Source: Deltaproteobacteria bacterium
Lineage (GTDB): Bacteria; Desulfobacterota; Desulfarculia; Adiutricales; Adiutricaceae
DNA length: 42,619 nucleotides
Assembly (NCBI GenBank): GCA_031265205.1
Contig: JAISCZ010000074.1
Location: 1 to 42,619 of the forward strand
Reading direction: 5' to 3'
Below are positions 16,463-26,244 of this stretch, one piece after another. How positions within the stretch are numbered: position 1 is the stretch's first letter; the number at the start of each line of letters is the position of its first letter. A program made the position numbers and the translations under genes. The notes below the pieces were generated by a model. The model did not search any database. It was not told where the DNA came from and saw only the letters and a list, made by a program, of their open reading frames with translations.

Positions 16463-17467
16463 ATGCTAATCAGATTCTGGGGCGTGCGGGGCAGCCTCCC
16501 CAGCCCCACCAATTCCAAGCGCTACCGGGACCGCCTCGCGGAAATTCTCTCGCTGGCCGTCGAGCGCGGGCTGACCCTCCCGGAGATCCCGGAATTTATC
16601 CAGGCCTTGCCCCCCCGCCTGGCGGGCCTGGTGGGCGGCAACACCCCCTGCCTGGAAATAAGCTCACGGGACGCCACCCTCATCTTCGACGCTGGCTCGG
16701 GGCTCAAAAACCTCGGGGACTTTCTTTCCCCGGCCCCGGATTTGGATGTCTTGGAGGAACGGTCGGCGCCGGAGGCCAAACCCCGACTCTTGGATCTCAA
16801 TCTCTTCTTTACCCACACCCACTGGGACCACATCCAGGGCTTTCCCTTTTTCGCGCCCATCTACGACGAAAACGTCTCCCTGACCATCTACTCCTCGGAC
16901 AGCGAAAACGTCGAAAAATCCCTGCGCGTCCAGCAGAGCACCCCCAAGCTCTTTCCCATCCACTTCGACGATTTGGCGGCCAAGATCCAGTTCCGGCCCT
17001 TTCCCAAAGAAGGCTTAACCTTGCCGCCCTTCCAGATTGACTCCCTCTCCATCCCCCACCCCGGGGGCTCCACCGCCTACCGGGTCAAGGCCTTCGGACG
17101 CTCCGTCGTCTTCGCGACCGACTATGAGCTCCAGTGGGACAGCCCGGACTCGGCCCGCAAAAAAGAGAGGCTCAAAAGCTTTATCCAGCGCGCCGACGCC
17201 TTTATCTCGGACAGCCAGTACACCTACCTGGAGAGCCATTCCAAGGAGGGCTGGGGCCACAGCAACGTCTTGAACGTCGTGGAAATGGCCCAGCTCGCGG
17301 GGGTCAAAAACCTCTACCTTTTCCACCACGACCCCAGCTACGGCGACGCCAAGCTCCACGACATGCTGGAAAAGGCCACCTCCTACGTCCGCCTCCTCTT
17401 TCCCAAATCAAGCATGCGCGTTTTCCTGGCGACCGAGGGCCAGGAAATCGAGTTCCCGGAAACGTAA
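16463..17467 (+). CDS. metallo-beta-lactamase-fold hydrolase (phosphodiesterase-like)
   Basis: 334 residues. The N-terminus FWGVRGSLPSP and GGNTPCLEI are typical of a family of MBL-fold phosphodiesterases related to RNase Z and class-II cyclic nucleotide phosphodiesterases. The metal site is complete: H118, H120, D122 and H123 in THTHWDHIQG, H199, D220 in FATDYE and HH at 288-289. The motif GWGHS at 263-267 is also typical of this group. An insertion between the first strands (about residues 20-55) distinguishes it from shorter members. Substrate unknown. It sits between rny and topA, each separated by over 100 bases, and no shared regulation is visible. Confidence 0.82.
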   Translation: MLIRFWGVRGSLPSPTNSKRYRDRLAEILSLAVERGLTLPEIPEFIQALPPRLAGLVGGNTPCLEISSRDATLIFDAGSGLKNLGDFLSPAPDLDVLEERSAPEAKPRLLDLNLFFTHTHWDHIQGFPFFAPIYDENVSLTIYSSDSENVEKSLRVQQSTPKLFPIHFDDLAAKIQFRPFPKEGLTLPPFQIDSLSIPHPGGSTAYRVKAFGRSVVFATDYELQWDSPDSARKKERLKSFIQRADAFISDSQYTYLESHSKEGWGHSNVLNVVEMAQLAGVKNLYLFHHDPSYGDAKLHDMLEKATSYVRLLFPKSSMRVFLATEGQEIEFPET

Positions 17468-17636
17468 CCCCCCCAACCGACGGGATCTCTCCCCCCTTTC
17501 CCCCGCCTTCAAGGGCGCCCAGCGGCCTTGGGGCGGGACCTTGCGCCGCTTTTCTTTTGATGCTAATTAGAGAGGGCCGCGCCCGCCCCCCCAGGGCGGC
17601 TCGCGCCATTTTTTTTCGCCTGGAGCTTACCTGAGC

Positions 17637-20414
17637 ATGACCGATCTCTTGATAGTGGAATCCCCGGCCAAGGCCAAAACCATTAAAAAATACCTGGGCG
17701 ACGCCTTTGAGGTCGTGTCTTCCCTGGGCCATATCCGCGATCTCCCGACCAAGAGCCTCGGGGTCGACATTGAGGACGATTTCGCCCCCACCTACGAGAC
17801 CATCCAGGGCAAGGAAAAGACCATCGCGGCCCTCAAAAAGGCCGCCAAGAACAAAGAACGCGTCTTTTTGGGCTCCGACCCCGACCGCGAGGGGGAGGCC
17901 ATCGCCTGGCACATCGCCGACTCCCTCGGCCAAAAGGGCCACAATTTCAAAAGGGTCCTCTTCCACGAGCTCACCCCCGCGGCCATCAAAAAGGCCCTCC
18001 AGGAGCCCACGGACATCTCCCTGTGCCGCTTCGAGTCCCAGCAGACCCGCCGGGTCCTGGATCGGCTGGTGGGCTACCTGGTGAGCCCCATCCTCTGGCA
18101 GAAACTCAAAAGGGGCCTTTCCGCGGGGCGCGTGCAATCCGTGGCCTTAAGGCTCATCGTGGAGCGGGAACGGGCCGTTTTCGCCTTCCGGAGCGAGGAG
18201 TACTGGACCTTGGACGCGCTTTTCCAGCGGCCCGAGGGGGAATTCGCCGCGACCCTTTCCAAAATCGGCGAGCGCAAGGCCTCCCTCCCGGACGGGGAAA
18301 GCGCCCGGGCCATTGTCGCGGACCTCGCGGGCGCGGAGTTTACGGTATCCTCCGTCGTCTCCAAGGAAAAAAAGAAAAACCCCCTGCCGCCCTTCACCAC
18401 CTCCACGCTCCAACAGGCCGCCTATAACCGCCATGGCTTCGCCTCCTCCCGCACCATGCGCCTCGCCCAGGAACTCTACGAGGGCCTGGATCTCCCCGAA
18501 GGCTCGGTAGGCCTTATCACCTATATGCGCACGGACTCCGTCCGGGTGGGCGCCGCGGCCTCCGCGGAGGCCTTAGATCTCATCCGCGGCCAATACGGGC
18601 CGGAATTCGCGCCGGAAAAGCCCAACGCCTACCGCAACAAAAAAGGGGCCCAGGACGCCCACGAGGCCATCCGGCCAACCTCCCTGGCCCGGACCCCGGA
18701 AAAACTGGCGGGCCTTTTAAGCCCGGATCTCCTCTCCCTCTACTCCCTCGTCTGGAGCCGCTTCGTGGCCAGCCAAATGACCCCGGCCGTCTACCACCAG
18801 ACCGGGGTGGATCTGACGGCCAAGGGCTATTCCTTTCGGGCCACGGGCTCGACCGTCAAATTCAAGGGCTTTCTGGCGGCCTACCAGAGCTTCGGGGATC
18901 AGGACGACAAAAACATCCTCCCGCCGCTGGCCGAGGGAGAGTCCCTCGCGCCCCGCGAGCTGCGCCCCGCCCAGCACTTCACCCAGCCCCCCGCCCGCTT
19001 CAACGAGGCCACCTTGGTCAAGGAGCTGGAGGTGCGGGGCGTCGGCCGTCCCTCCACCTACGCGAGCATCATCACCACCCTCAAGGGCAAAAACTACGTG
19101 GAAGCCCAAAAGGGACAGCTGCGCCCCACGGAGATGGGCCTGGTGGTGAGCGATCTCCTCGTGGAAAACTTCCCGCGCCTCCTGGACGTGGACTTTACCG
19201 CCCTGATGGAGGAAAACCTCGACCAAATCGAGGAAGGAAGCGCGGATCGGCTGGAAATTCTCCGCCAGCACTACGCCCCCTTGAAGGATTCTTTGGCCTC
19301 GGCCAAGGCTAACATGCGCAACGTCAAGGTCGAAGGGATCCCCGTGGAGGCGGCCTGCCCCAAGTGCGGCCAAAGCGGGGACATGTCCATCCGCTACGGC
19401 CGCAACGGCTTTTACCTCTCCTGCGCCGCCTGTGGGGGCACCTGCGATTTCGCCCGCGACGAGAACGGGGTCCCCACGCCCGTCAAAGACCCGGAACTCA
19501 AGGAAGAGGTTAACTGTGAGCTCTGCGGCAAGCCCATGGTCCTCAAAAAAGGCCGTTTCGGGATGTTTCTGGCCTGCAGCGGCTACCCCGCCTGCAAGAA
19601 CACCAAGAAAATCAAAGTGGAAAACGGCGCGGCGGAAACCCTGCCCGACGCCCCCCCGCCGCCCCTCCCCGAGGGAGTCAGCCCCGTCTGCCCCATCTGC
19701 CAAAGCCCCATGGTCCCCAAGCTCGCCAGCAAAGGCGACTGGTTCCTAGGCTGCTCGCGCTACCCGAAATGCAAATCCACCACGCCCTTCCCCACGGAGT
19801 TTCCCTGCCCCGCCCCGGGCTGCCAGGGCACTCTGTCCAGCCGCGCGACCAAGCGCGGCTCCTTCTACGGCTGCTCCAAATATCCGGCCTGCCGCTTTAT
19901 CTCCCGGGCCGAAATCCTCCGCGAGCCCTGCCCCGAGTGCGCCTGGCCCTACCAATTCAGCTCAACCCTTAAGGACCAGACGGTCAAAATAAGCTGCCCT
20001 AACCCCGCCTGCCCCTCCCGGGCAAACGATCCGGCGCCCCCGCCCAAGGGCCGCCGGGCCGCCTCCAAGCGGCCCGCGAACGCGCCCCCGGAAGAGCCCG
20101 CGGCGGAAACGCCCGCGGGCCCGGAAAAACCCGCCGCCACGCCTCCCCCCGCTGGCCCCGCCCCGGAAAAAACCGCTGGGCCCGCCCCGCGAAAACCCGC
20201 CGCCCCAAGGGCGCGCGCGCGCGCGGCCAGAATCCCCGCCAAGCCCGCCGCCAAGACCCCCGCCAAGGCCACGCGCGCCACCTCCCCCCCTCCGCCCGGG
20301 CCGATTATCGTCAAAGCCCGCGGCCCCCAAAGCGTGGCCGCGGCCGCCCCGGCCCCGGCGGAAAACGCTCCCTCGGTCCGGAGGCGCGACGCCGCGTCCA
20401 AAAAGGGCGCCTAA
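17637..20414 (+). CDS. topA: DNA topoisomerase I
   Basis: 925 residues. Type IA topoisomerase that relaxes negative supercoils. The TOPRIM domain shows E8 in VESPAKAKTI and DPDREGEA at 81-88; the catalytic Tyr is Y296 in LITYMRTDS. The central ring-forming part has RFNEATLVKELEVRGVGRPSTYASII. After it come about five zinc-ribbon modules (about residues 575-790), each with paired Cys such as CPKCG, CELCGKP, CPICQSP, CPAPGC and CPECAWP. The last 130 residues are a low-complexity, Pro/Ala/Lys/Arg-rich basic tail, containing an Arg-Ala run encoded by a (GC)7 tract at 20211-20224. Basic tails that aid DNA or RNA polymerase contact are known in some topoisomerases. ATG at 17637 has GGAG (17622-17625) upstream. 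Confidence 0.97.
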   Translation: MTDLLIVESPAKAKTIKKYLGDAFEVVSSLGHIRDLPTKSLGVDIEDDFAPTYETIQGKEKTIAALKKAAKNKERVFLGSDPDREGEAIAWHIADSLGQKGHNFKRVLFHELTPAAIKKALQEPTDISLCRFESQQTRRVLDRLVGYLVSPILWQKLKRGLSAGRVQSVALRLIVERERAVFAFRSEEYWTLDALFQRPEGEFAATLSKIGERKASLPDGESARAIVADLAGAEFTVSSVVSKEKKKNPLPPFTTSTLQQAAYNRHGFASSRTMRLAQELYEGLDLPEGSVGLITYMRTDSVRVGAAASAEALDLIRGQYGPEFAPEKPNAYRNKKGAQDAHEAIRPTSLARTPEKLAGLLSPDLLSLYSLVWSRFVASQMTPAVYHQTGVDLTAKGYSFRATGSTVKFKGFLAAYQSFGDQDDKNILPPLAEGESLAPRELRPAQHFTQPPARFNEATLVKELEVRGVGRPSTYASIITTLKGKNYVEAQKGQLRPTEMGLVVSDLLVENFPRLLDVDFTALMEENLDQIEEGSADRLEILRQHYAPLKDSLASAKANMRNVKVEGIPVEAACPKCGQSGDMSIRYGRNGFYLSCAACGGTCDFARDENGVPTPVKDPELKEEVNCELCGKPMVLKKGRFGMFLACSGYPACKNTKKIKVENGAAETLPDAPPPPLPEGVSPVCPICQSPMVPKLASKGDWFLGCSRYPKCKSTTPFPTEFPCPAPGCQGTLSSRATKRGSFYGCSKYPACRFISRAEILREPCPECAWPYQFSSTLKDQTVKISCPNPACPSRANDPAPPPKGRRAASKRPANAPPEEPAAETPAGPEKPAATPPPAGPAPEKTAGPAPRKPAAPRARARAARIPAKPAAKTPAKATRATSPPPPGPIIVKARGPQSVAAAAPAPAENAPSVRRRDAASKKGA

Positions 20415-20480
20415 AGCCTCGCCCCGTCTCGCGCGCGCCTCTCGCCTTCCCGCGGCCGGCCCGCGCGCCGCGGGCGCGAT

Positions 20481-20509
20481 TTGCCTTTAAATTTAAAAAA
20501 ATCTATAAT
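20481..20509 (+). promoter_or_regulatory. promoter of the HIT gene
   Basis: TTGCCT (20481-20486), 17-base AT-rich spacer, perfect TATAAT (20504-20509), about 70 bases before the HIT start. The AT-rich block stands out from the GC-rich end of topA. Confidence 0.75.
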
Positions 20510-20581
20510 TTTTTTTTGTCTTTAGCCAAGCGCCCCCCCGGCGGCTCCCGTGGCCGAGCCATTTTCTCTTAAGGCTTTTTT

Positions 20582-20992
20582 ATGACCGCTAAATGTATTT
20601 TTTGCGAAATAGCCCATGGGCGCATCCCGAGCGTCAGGGTTTACGAAGACGAAGATTTTATCGCCTTTATGGATATCAATCCCGTCTCGACCGGCCACCT
20701 TCTCGTCATTACCAGAGACCACTACCCCACCGCCCTGGAGGTCCCCGAGCGGATTCTGGCCAAGGCCCTCCCCTTGGGCCAAAAACTGGCCAAGGCCGCC
20801 CTCGCGGGGGTGGGCGCCACGGGCTTCAATCTCCTCGTCAACAACGGGCCCGTTTCCGGGCAGCTCGTCGCGCATTTCCACCTCCACGTCATCCCCCGCC
20901 AACGCCCCGGCGAGCTTCCCCTCAAGGCCGGGGAACCCGCTGACCTCACCAAGCTCCCCTTTACGGCGACCGCTATCCGAGACAATCTATAG
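20582..20992 (+). CDS. HIT family nucleotide-binding hydrolase
   Basis: 136 residues. The HIT motif HFHLHVIP places the catalytic histidine triad at H98, H100 and H102. The N-terminal CIFCEIAHGRIPS, DFIAFMDINPVSTGHLLVI and FNLLVNNG stretches are typical of the Hint branch, which hydrolyses nucleoside phosphoramidates and related compounds. CIFC may hold a zinc ion with downstream His. ATG at 20582. It has its own promoter and is separated from motA by nearly 200 bases. Confidence 0.93.
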   Translation: MTAKCIFCEIAHGRIPSVRVYEDEDFIAFMDINPVSTGHLLVITRDHYPTALEVPERILAKALPLGQKLAKAALAGVGATGFNLLVNNGPVSGQLVAHFHLHVIPRQRPGELPLKAGEPADLTKLPFTATAIRDNL

Positions 20993-21081
20993 ACCCGCGA
21001 TCTGGGCCATTTCAGCTTTTATCCCCCAAGATAAGCCACCTATTTATCCTCTTGGCCCAGCCCTCCGAAAAGAGCCTTAAG

Positions 21082-21111
21082 AGATTTAAGTCTCGCCGCG
21101 GGCTTAAATCT
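21082..21111. repeat. inverted repeat before motA
   Basis: AGATTTAAG (21082-21090) and CTTAAATCT (21103-21111), 12 bases apart, extended on both sides by TTAA. It lies between the HIT gene and motA about 75 bases before the motA start. It could be an operator or part of an HIT transcript end; no T-run follows. Confidence 0.35.
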
Positions 21112-21184
21112 TAAAAAGCGCTCCCGCGCGCGGGGAACGCCTTCCGCCCGTTTTTTTGGGAACCTTTTCGCTAAGGACGCCATC

Positions 21185-22039
21185 ATGCCCCCTATCGGAG
21201 TTATCGTTGTCATAGGCTGCGTAATCGTGGGCTATATGATGCACCACGGCGAACTCGCGTTATTGTGGCAGCCCAACGAGGTCATCATCATCTGCGGGGC
21301 GGCGCTGGGCTCTTTCCTGATCGCGAACCCCATGTCGCTCGTCAAGGAGACCTTAAGCTCCATTCCCAAAATATTTCTCGGCAAGGAACTCAAAAAACAG
21401 CAGTTCGTGGACGTGCTCCTCCTCCTCTACGAGTTTCTTTCCATCGCCCGCCGCGAGGGCATGCTCGCTTTGGAAGAGCACGCGAACAAACCCGACAACT
21501 CGCCGATCTTCCAGAAATATCCCTCGATCGTCAAAAACCACCACCTGAAAGACTTCCTGGCCGACAACCTCAAGGTTTTCGTGAGCGGCAACATCGAGCC
21601 CATGGAATTCGAGAACCTCATGGACATCGACACCGACGCCCACGAGCATCACGGGACCCAGGTCCCCACGGCCCTCAACACGGTCAGCGACTCGCTCCCG
21701 GGCCTCGGAATCGTGGCCGCCGTCCTGGGCATTATCACCACCATGGGGCTCATGACCGAGCCCCCCGAGATCCTCGGCCGGAGCGTGGGCGCGGCCCTCT
21801 GCGGCACCTTTCTGGGTCTCCTTTTAAGCTACGGGTACATGGCCCCCATGGCCAAGGCCCTGGAAAATCAGGCCCACGATCAGGACAATATCCTGAAAGT
21901 GGCCAAGACCGTCCTGGTGGCCTTCGCCAAGGGCCTGCCGCCGGTCATGGCCATTGAGTTCGCGCGCCGGGCCGTCCCCAGCCACTGCCGCCCCGGCTAC
22001 GAGGAACTCGAGGAACTCCTGAAATCCGCGAAAAAATAA
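21185..22039 (+). CDS. motA: flagellar motor stator protein MotA
   Basis: 284 residues. Inner-membrane proton channel subunit of the flagellar stator. Membrane helices near residues 3-20, 28-48, about 172-195 and 198-220; the large cytoplasmic loop carries LSIARREGMLALEEH with the charged residues that face the rotor protein FliG. The conserved proline region LPGLGIVAAVLGIITTMG and LCGTFLGLLLSYG are present. ATG at 21185. motB starts 39 bases downstream, so the two form a stator operon as usual. No flagellar sigma-28 promoter sequence is recognised upstream. Confidence 0.95.
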   Translation: MPPIGVIVVIGCVIVGYMMHHGELALLWQPNEVIIICGAALGSFLIANPMSLVKETLSSIPKIFLGKELKKQQFVDVLLLLYEFLSIARREGMLALEEHANKPDNSPIFQKYPSIVKNHHLKDFLADNLKVFVSGNIEPMEFENLMDIDTDAHEHHGTQVPTALNTVSDSLPGLGIVAAVLGIITTMGLMTEPPEILGRSVGAALCGTFLGLLLSYGYMAPMAKALENQAHDQDNILKVAKTVLVAFAKGLPPVMAIEFARRAVPSHCRPGYEELEELLKSAKK

Positions 22040-22078
22040 GCCCCGCGCGCGTCCCCCCGCGCGCTCGCGAGGAGTCAG

Positions 22079-23356
22079 ATGCCCGCCGAAAAAAAAACCC
22101 CAATTATCAAGAAAATCATTAAAAAAGGCCACGGGGGGCACCATGGCGGGAGTTGGAAGGTCGCCTACGCCGACTTCGTGACCGCGATGATGGCCTTTTT
22201 TTTGGTGATGTGGCTCCTGGCCATCTCCTCGGAGCAGGGCAAAGCGGCCCTGGCGGACTATTTCAGCAACCTCACCATGCGCGACGCCGTTTTCAACGGC
22301 GGCGTGCCCTCCGCCTTTGACGCCTCCAATCCCTCCCCCGGCATTCTGGAGGGGGGCTGCTTTGACATGATCAAGATGGGGAAAAGCCTCGAGGAGCGGG
22401 AAAAAATCTTAGCCGAGCGGGAGATGGCCGTGGAAGCGGCCGGCGACGACCGCGAGGAACTGGGCGCCACCCGGCCCACCGACGCGCCCCAGGATCCCAA
22501 CCTCACCGAGCTGCCCGAGGGCGTGGAGGGCGGGGAGGGCTCCGACCAGCAGGGCGTGGCCCCGGGCGAAGGGCTCTACGCGGAAGGCTTCGGGACCCCC
22601 GGGGGGGCCTTAACCGACGACGAGGCCGCCGCCGAGCGCGCCAAACAGGCCCTGGCCGAGGAAATCAAGACCCAGGTCACGGCTGGCCTGGGCGGCAACC
22701 TGGACGGGCAGTTCTCCGTGGAAATGGTCCCCGGGGGCGTCAAGATCCAGCTCATGGACAAGGAAAAAAGGCCCCTGTTCGTTTCCGGCCAGCCGCGCCT
22801 CACGCCCGTGGCCCAGGAGATCCTCCAGACCGTCGCCCAAAGGCTGAAGACCATCCCCAACAAAATTTCCATCGAAGGCCACACCGACGCCGTGGCCACG
22901 GCCTCCCAGGAACTCACCAACTGGGAACTCTCCACCGCCCGGGCCTCCGCCGCGCGCCGCTATATCAGCCGCCAGGGAATCGGCGACGACCGCCTCACCA
23001 TGGTGGCCGGCTTCGCCTCCACCCAGCCGCTGCCGGACACCAATCCCATGGATCCCATCAACCGGCGCGTCTCCATTATGATCTGGGACGAGAACGCCTC
23101 TTTAAAGGGAGCGCGCCCCGGCGCCCCGCCCGCGGGCCCAGTCTCCCCGACCTTGGCCCCGACCGCGCCGCCGCCCCCCTCCGCGGGCGAGCCCCCCCGG
23201 GCCACCCGCCCGGCGCCCACGCCCACGAGGCCTCGGCCCGAGGATCTGGAGCACCAACTCCTGGAAGAGACCCTCACCCGCGCCGCTTCCCCCGACGCCT
23301 CCACCGCCGGCCCCCCCGTGCCCCCGACCCCCGCCCCGGAAGACGCCGGGCCCTAG
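22079..23356 (+). CDS. motB: flagellar motor stator protein MotB
   Basis: 425 residues, longer than the usual 250-350. After a basic, His/Gly-rich start (KKGHGGHHGGSWK) a single membrane helix (about 28-50) carries the proton-accepting Asp at D32 in VAYADFVTAMMAFFL. A long acidic periplasmic linker (about 95-200) leads to the OmpA-like peptidoglycan-binding domain (about 225-345; IEGHTDA, STARASAARRYI, NRRVSIMIW). From about residue 345 there is a Pro/Ala-rich tail. GAGGAG lies a few bases before the ATG at 22079. Partner of MotA. Confidence 0.95.
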   Translation: MPAEKKTPIIKKIIKKGHGGHHGGSWKVAYADFVTAMMAFFLVMWLLAISSEQGKAALADYFSNLTMRDAVFNGGVPSAFDASNPSPGILEGGCFDMIKMGKSLEEREKILAEREMAVEAAGDDREELGATRPTDAPQDPNLTELPEGVEGGEGSDQQGVAPGEGLYAEGFGTPGGALTDDEAAAERAKQALAEEIKTQVTAGLGGNLDGQFSVEMVPGGVKIQLMDKEKRPLFVSGQPRLTPVAQEILQTVAQRLKTIPNKISIEGHTDAVATASQELTNWELSTARASAARRYISRQGIGDDRLTMVAGFASTQPLPDTNPMDPINRRVSIMIWDENASLKGARPGAPPAGPVSPTLAPTAPPPPSAGEPPRATRPAPTPTRPRPEDLEHQLLEETLTRAASPDASTAGPPVPPTPAPEDAGP

Positions 23357-23403
23357 AAGCCTTGGGCCGCGAGCCTTTTCGCCCCCGCGAGCCTTTCGGG
23401 GCC

Positions 23404-23421
23404 TTTCGCGCGCGCGCGAAA
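23404..23421. repeat. self-complementary (CG)6 palindrome after motB
   Basis: TTTCGCGCGCGCGCGAAA, followed by AAG; 48 bases past the motB stop. It can form a stem, but the T-run of a + strand terminator is missing. Confidence 0.4.
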
Positions 23422-23472
23422 AAGCGTAAAATTAAAAGCGCCCACGGGCTTTACGCGAGAGCGAGCGTTGGC

Positions 23473-23501
23473 TTGACAAAGGGCCTCTCGTCAAATATCC
23501 T
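23473..23501 (+). promoter_or_regulatory. promoter of the DHH gene
   Basis: TTGACA (23473-23478), 17-base spacer, TATCCT (23496-23501). The DHH gene starts 145 bases downstream. Confidence 0.7.
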
Positions 23502-23645
23502 TTCCGTATGGAATGATAGTGGCCTTTTCCAGGCGACGCGCGGCTCCCCCTTGGGGCCCTTTAGGGGCCTTTCCTCCGCTTTCTTGGAGGGGCGCCGGAT
23601 CTTTCGCGCCCGGCGTTTCCATAAATCCCACTTCCGAGGCTTCTT

Positions 23646-24578
23646 ATGCGTTTGGTTACCAGATCCGATTTTGACGGGCTCGCCTGCGGGGCGCTTTTAA
23701 AAGAAGCCGGTCTCATCGACAGCTATCAGTTCGTGCACCCCAAGGATATCCAGGACGGCCTCGTGGAAATCGGCCCCAACGATATCCTGGCCAACGTCCC
23801 CTACGCCAACGGGGTGGGCATGTGGTTTGACCACCACACCTCCGAAGGCGAGAGGCTCGGGTCCATCTCCTACCGGGGCATGAGCCGGGTGGCCCCCTCC
23901 TGCGCGCGGGTCATCTACGATTTTCTGGGCGGGGCCAGCCGCTACTCCCCGCACTGGGACCAAATGATGGAGGCCGTGGACAAGGTCGACAGCGCCAACC
24001 TCACGGTCCAGGAGATTGAGTATCCCACTGGCTGGATCATCATCGGCTTTATCATGGACCCCCGGACGGGCCTCGGCCGCTTCCGCACTTTCCGCATCTC
24101 CAACTATCAGCTGATGGAGTCCATGATCGAGATGTGCCGGACCATGACCGCGGAGGAGATCCTCCAGCACGCGGACGTCAAGGACCGGGTGGACCTCTAT
24201 TTCCAACAAGCCCCCTTTTACGCCAACATGATCCAAAGCTGCTCCACCCTAAGGGGCCAAGTGCTGATTATTGATTTCCGGAAACAGGAAACCATCTATC
24301 CCGGCAACCGTTTTCTGCCCTACACCATGTTTCCGGACTGCAAAGTCTCCATTCACGTCACCTGGGGCCGGGGCGCCAGCAATATCGCCCTGGCCCTGGG
24401 CAACAGCATCATCAACCGCGACAGCCTGGCCAATCTGGGCAGCATCGCCCTTCACTTCGGCGGCGGCGGGCACGAGGCCGTGGCCACCTGCCAGGTCACC
24501 GAGGACGAGGTCGACTCCACGCTGGACACCATCGTGGACTTTATTCACGAGGAAAACGGCTACGCGCCCCCGGCCTAA
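23646..24578 (+). CDS. DHH-family phosphoesterase (exopolyphosphatase-like)
   Basis: 310 residues. The Mn-binding motifs of the DHH superfamily are visible: SDFDGLACGALL at 7-18, DHH at 62-64 in WFDHHTSE, and the C-terminal DHHA1-type substrate loop HFGGGGHEAVATCQV (about 274-288). Family members include exopolyphosphatases and the oligoribonuclease/pAp-phosphatase NrnA; the exact substrate cannot be read from the sequence. Soluble. Preceded by its own promoter and starting at ATG 23646. Confidence 0.85.
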   Translation: MRLVTRSDFDGLACGALLKEAGLIDSYQFVHPKDIQDGLVEIGPNDILANVPYANGVGMWFDHHTSEGERLGSISYRGMSRVAPSCARVIYDFLGGASRYSPHWDQMMEAVDKVDSANLTVQEIEYPTGWIIIGFIMDPRTGLGRFRTFRISNYQLMESMIEMCRTMTAEEILQHADVKDRVDLYFQQAPFYANMIQSCSTLRGQVLIIDFRKQETIYPGNRFLPYTMFPDCKVSIHVTWGRGASNIALALGNSIINRDSLANLGSIALHFGGGGHEAVATCQVTEDEVDSTLDTIVDFIHEENGYAPPA

Positions 24579-24772
24579 GGCCTTTTGAGCCCTTGGGCCT
24601 TCGCCCCCGCGAGGCTCTCCCCAAGTCCTCTCCCCCTGGCGCGTCCCTTCCGCCTTTGAGCCGCGGAACGCCCACAAAAGCCTTTCCCCTTCTAGCGCCG
24701 CAAACTTTTGGCCAAGCCGATTTTGGGCCCTTCCCCAGAGCGAGGGAGAAGTCGCCGATTTATGGGGATTTT

Positions 24773-26242
24773 ATGCGGATTTTTTTTATAACGCCAGAAG
24801 CCGTTCCCTGCTCCCGCGCCGGAGGCTTGGGAGACGTTTCCTACCACCTGCCCCGGGCCCTCGCGGACCTCGGGCACCAGGTGACGGTCATCTCCCCCAA
24901 ATACCGCGCCGCCGCGGAGTTTCCCCTACGGCGCCTGGAAAACGCCGAAAGGGTCATCGATCTTTCCATCAGCCGCCGCCGCGCCGATTTTTACGAGCTC
25001 CAGCTGGAGGGCGCGCACCGGCTGCTCCTCGTGGGCTGCGACGATCTCTTTGACCGTCCGGGTATCTACGGCAACGAGTTCGGGGACTACGACGATAACG
25101 CCGAAAGGTTCATTTTCTTCTCCAAGGCGGCCTTTTCCCTTCTCGCGGAGTTGATTGACCCCTCCTCCCCCACCATTATCCACGCCCACGACTGGGCCGC
25201 GGGCCTGGTCCCCATGTACGCCAAGGTCTATCTGCCTCTCCATCCCAATCTCCAGGGCGTGGGCTCGATCTTCACCTACCATAACCTTTCCAACCAAGGC
25301 ACCTTTCCCTATTTCGACTTCACCATGACGGGCCTGGATTGGAGCCATTTCACCTTCCAGGGCCTGGAATTCCACGGCCAGCTCAATCTCACCAAGGCCG
25401 GAATCATCGGGGCCATGCTGATCAGCACGGTCTCCCATAAGTACGCCCGGGAAACTTTGGGCCCGGAATTCGGCAACGGCCTGGAAGGCCTCCTCAAGGA
25501 GCGCCGCAAAGACCTCCGGAGCGTTCTCCACGGGGTGGACTACGACCTCTGGGATCCGGCCAAGGACAAAAACCTCGCGCGAACCTTCCAGCTGGACGCC
25601 CTGGAGGGCAAAGAGACCTGCCGGGAAAACCTGGCCGCGCTTTTCGGGCTCAACCGCGACGCCGACCCCATTGTCGCCTTAATCTCGCGCCTCCTCCCCC
25701 GCAAGGGCCTGGACCTCATCGCCAAGGCCATGCCCGCGCTCTTGGAGCTGCCCTTAAAGCTCGTCTTTATGGGAACTGGCGACGATCGCTACATCAGCTT
25801 CCTTCGCGACGCCGCCGCCCAAAACCCCGGGCGCGTGGGCCTCAAGCTCTCCCACGACCCACCCTTAAACCACCAGATCCTGGCCGGGGCCGACATTTTT
25901 CTCTGCCCCTCCCGCTTCGAGCCCTGCGGCCTGGAGCAGCTCTACGCCCTCAAATACGGAACGGTGCCCGTGGTCCGGGCCACCGGGGGCCTCGACGACA
26001 CGGTGATGGACGAACTCTCCCATCCCGGCAAGGGCACGGGCTACAAGTTCGCCGACTACACCCCCGAGGCCCTGGTCGCGACCCTTCTTGCGGCCCTCGC
26101 CGATTTCCAGGACAAAGGAAAATGGCGCGAACTCATGCGCCGGGGCATGCGCGAGGACTTTTCCTGGGACCGCTCGGCCGCCGCCTACGAGGAGATCTAC
26201 AAGCAGGCCCTCGCCATCGCCCTTGAGCGCCGGGACGGTTAA
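24773..26242 (+). CDS. glgA: glycogen synthase (ADP-glucose type)
   Basis: 490 residues from the ATG at 24773, where the conserved GT5 start MRIFFITPEAVP begins; the open frame extends further upstream to 24593 but that part is unrelated low-complexity sequence. The ADP-glucose-binding loop is SRAGGLGDV at 14-22 (usual KxGGL, here with Arg). The acceptor-side motif FEPCGLEQLYALKYG and TGGLDDTV lie in the C-terminal half. It transfers glucose from ADP-glucose to alpha-1,4-glucan in glycogen storage. The next gene starts two bases after the stop. Confidence 0.93.
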   Translation: MRIFFITPEAVPCSRAGGLGDVSYHLPRALADLGHQVTVISPKYRAAAEFPLRRLENAERVIDLSISRRRADFYELQLEGAHRLLLVGCDDLFDRPGIYGNEFGDYDDNAERFIFFSKAAFSLLAELIDPSSPTIIHAHDWAAGLVPMYAKVYLPLHPNLQGVGSIFTYHNLSNQGTFPYFDFTMTGLDWSHFTFQGLEFHGQLNLTKAGIIGAMLISTVSHKYARETLGPEFGNGLEGLLKERRKDLRSVLHGVDYDLWDPAKDKNLARTFQLDALEGKETCRENLAALFGLNRDADPIVALISRLLPRKGLDLIAKAMPALLELPLKLVFMGTGDDRYISFLRDAAAQNPGRVGLKLSHDPPLNHQILAGADIFLCPSRFEPCGLEQLYALKYGTVPVVRATGGLDDTVMDELSHPGKGTGYKFADYTPEALVATLLAALADFQDKGKWRELMRRGMREDFSWDRSAAAYEEIYKQALAIALERRDG

Positions 26243-26244
26243 AC

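Noticed and set aside
21185..21250. Flagellar sigma-28 promoter before motA
   Set aside because: Looked for the characteristic -10 GCCGATAA-like box upstream of 21185 and found none.
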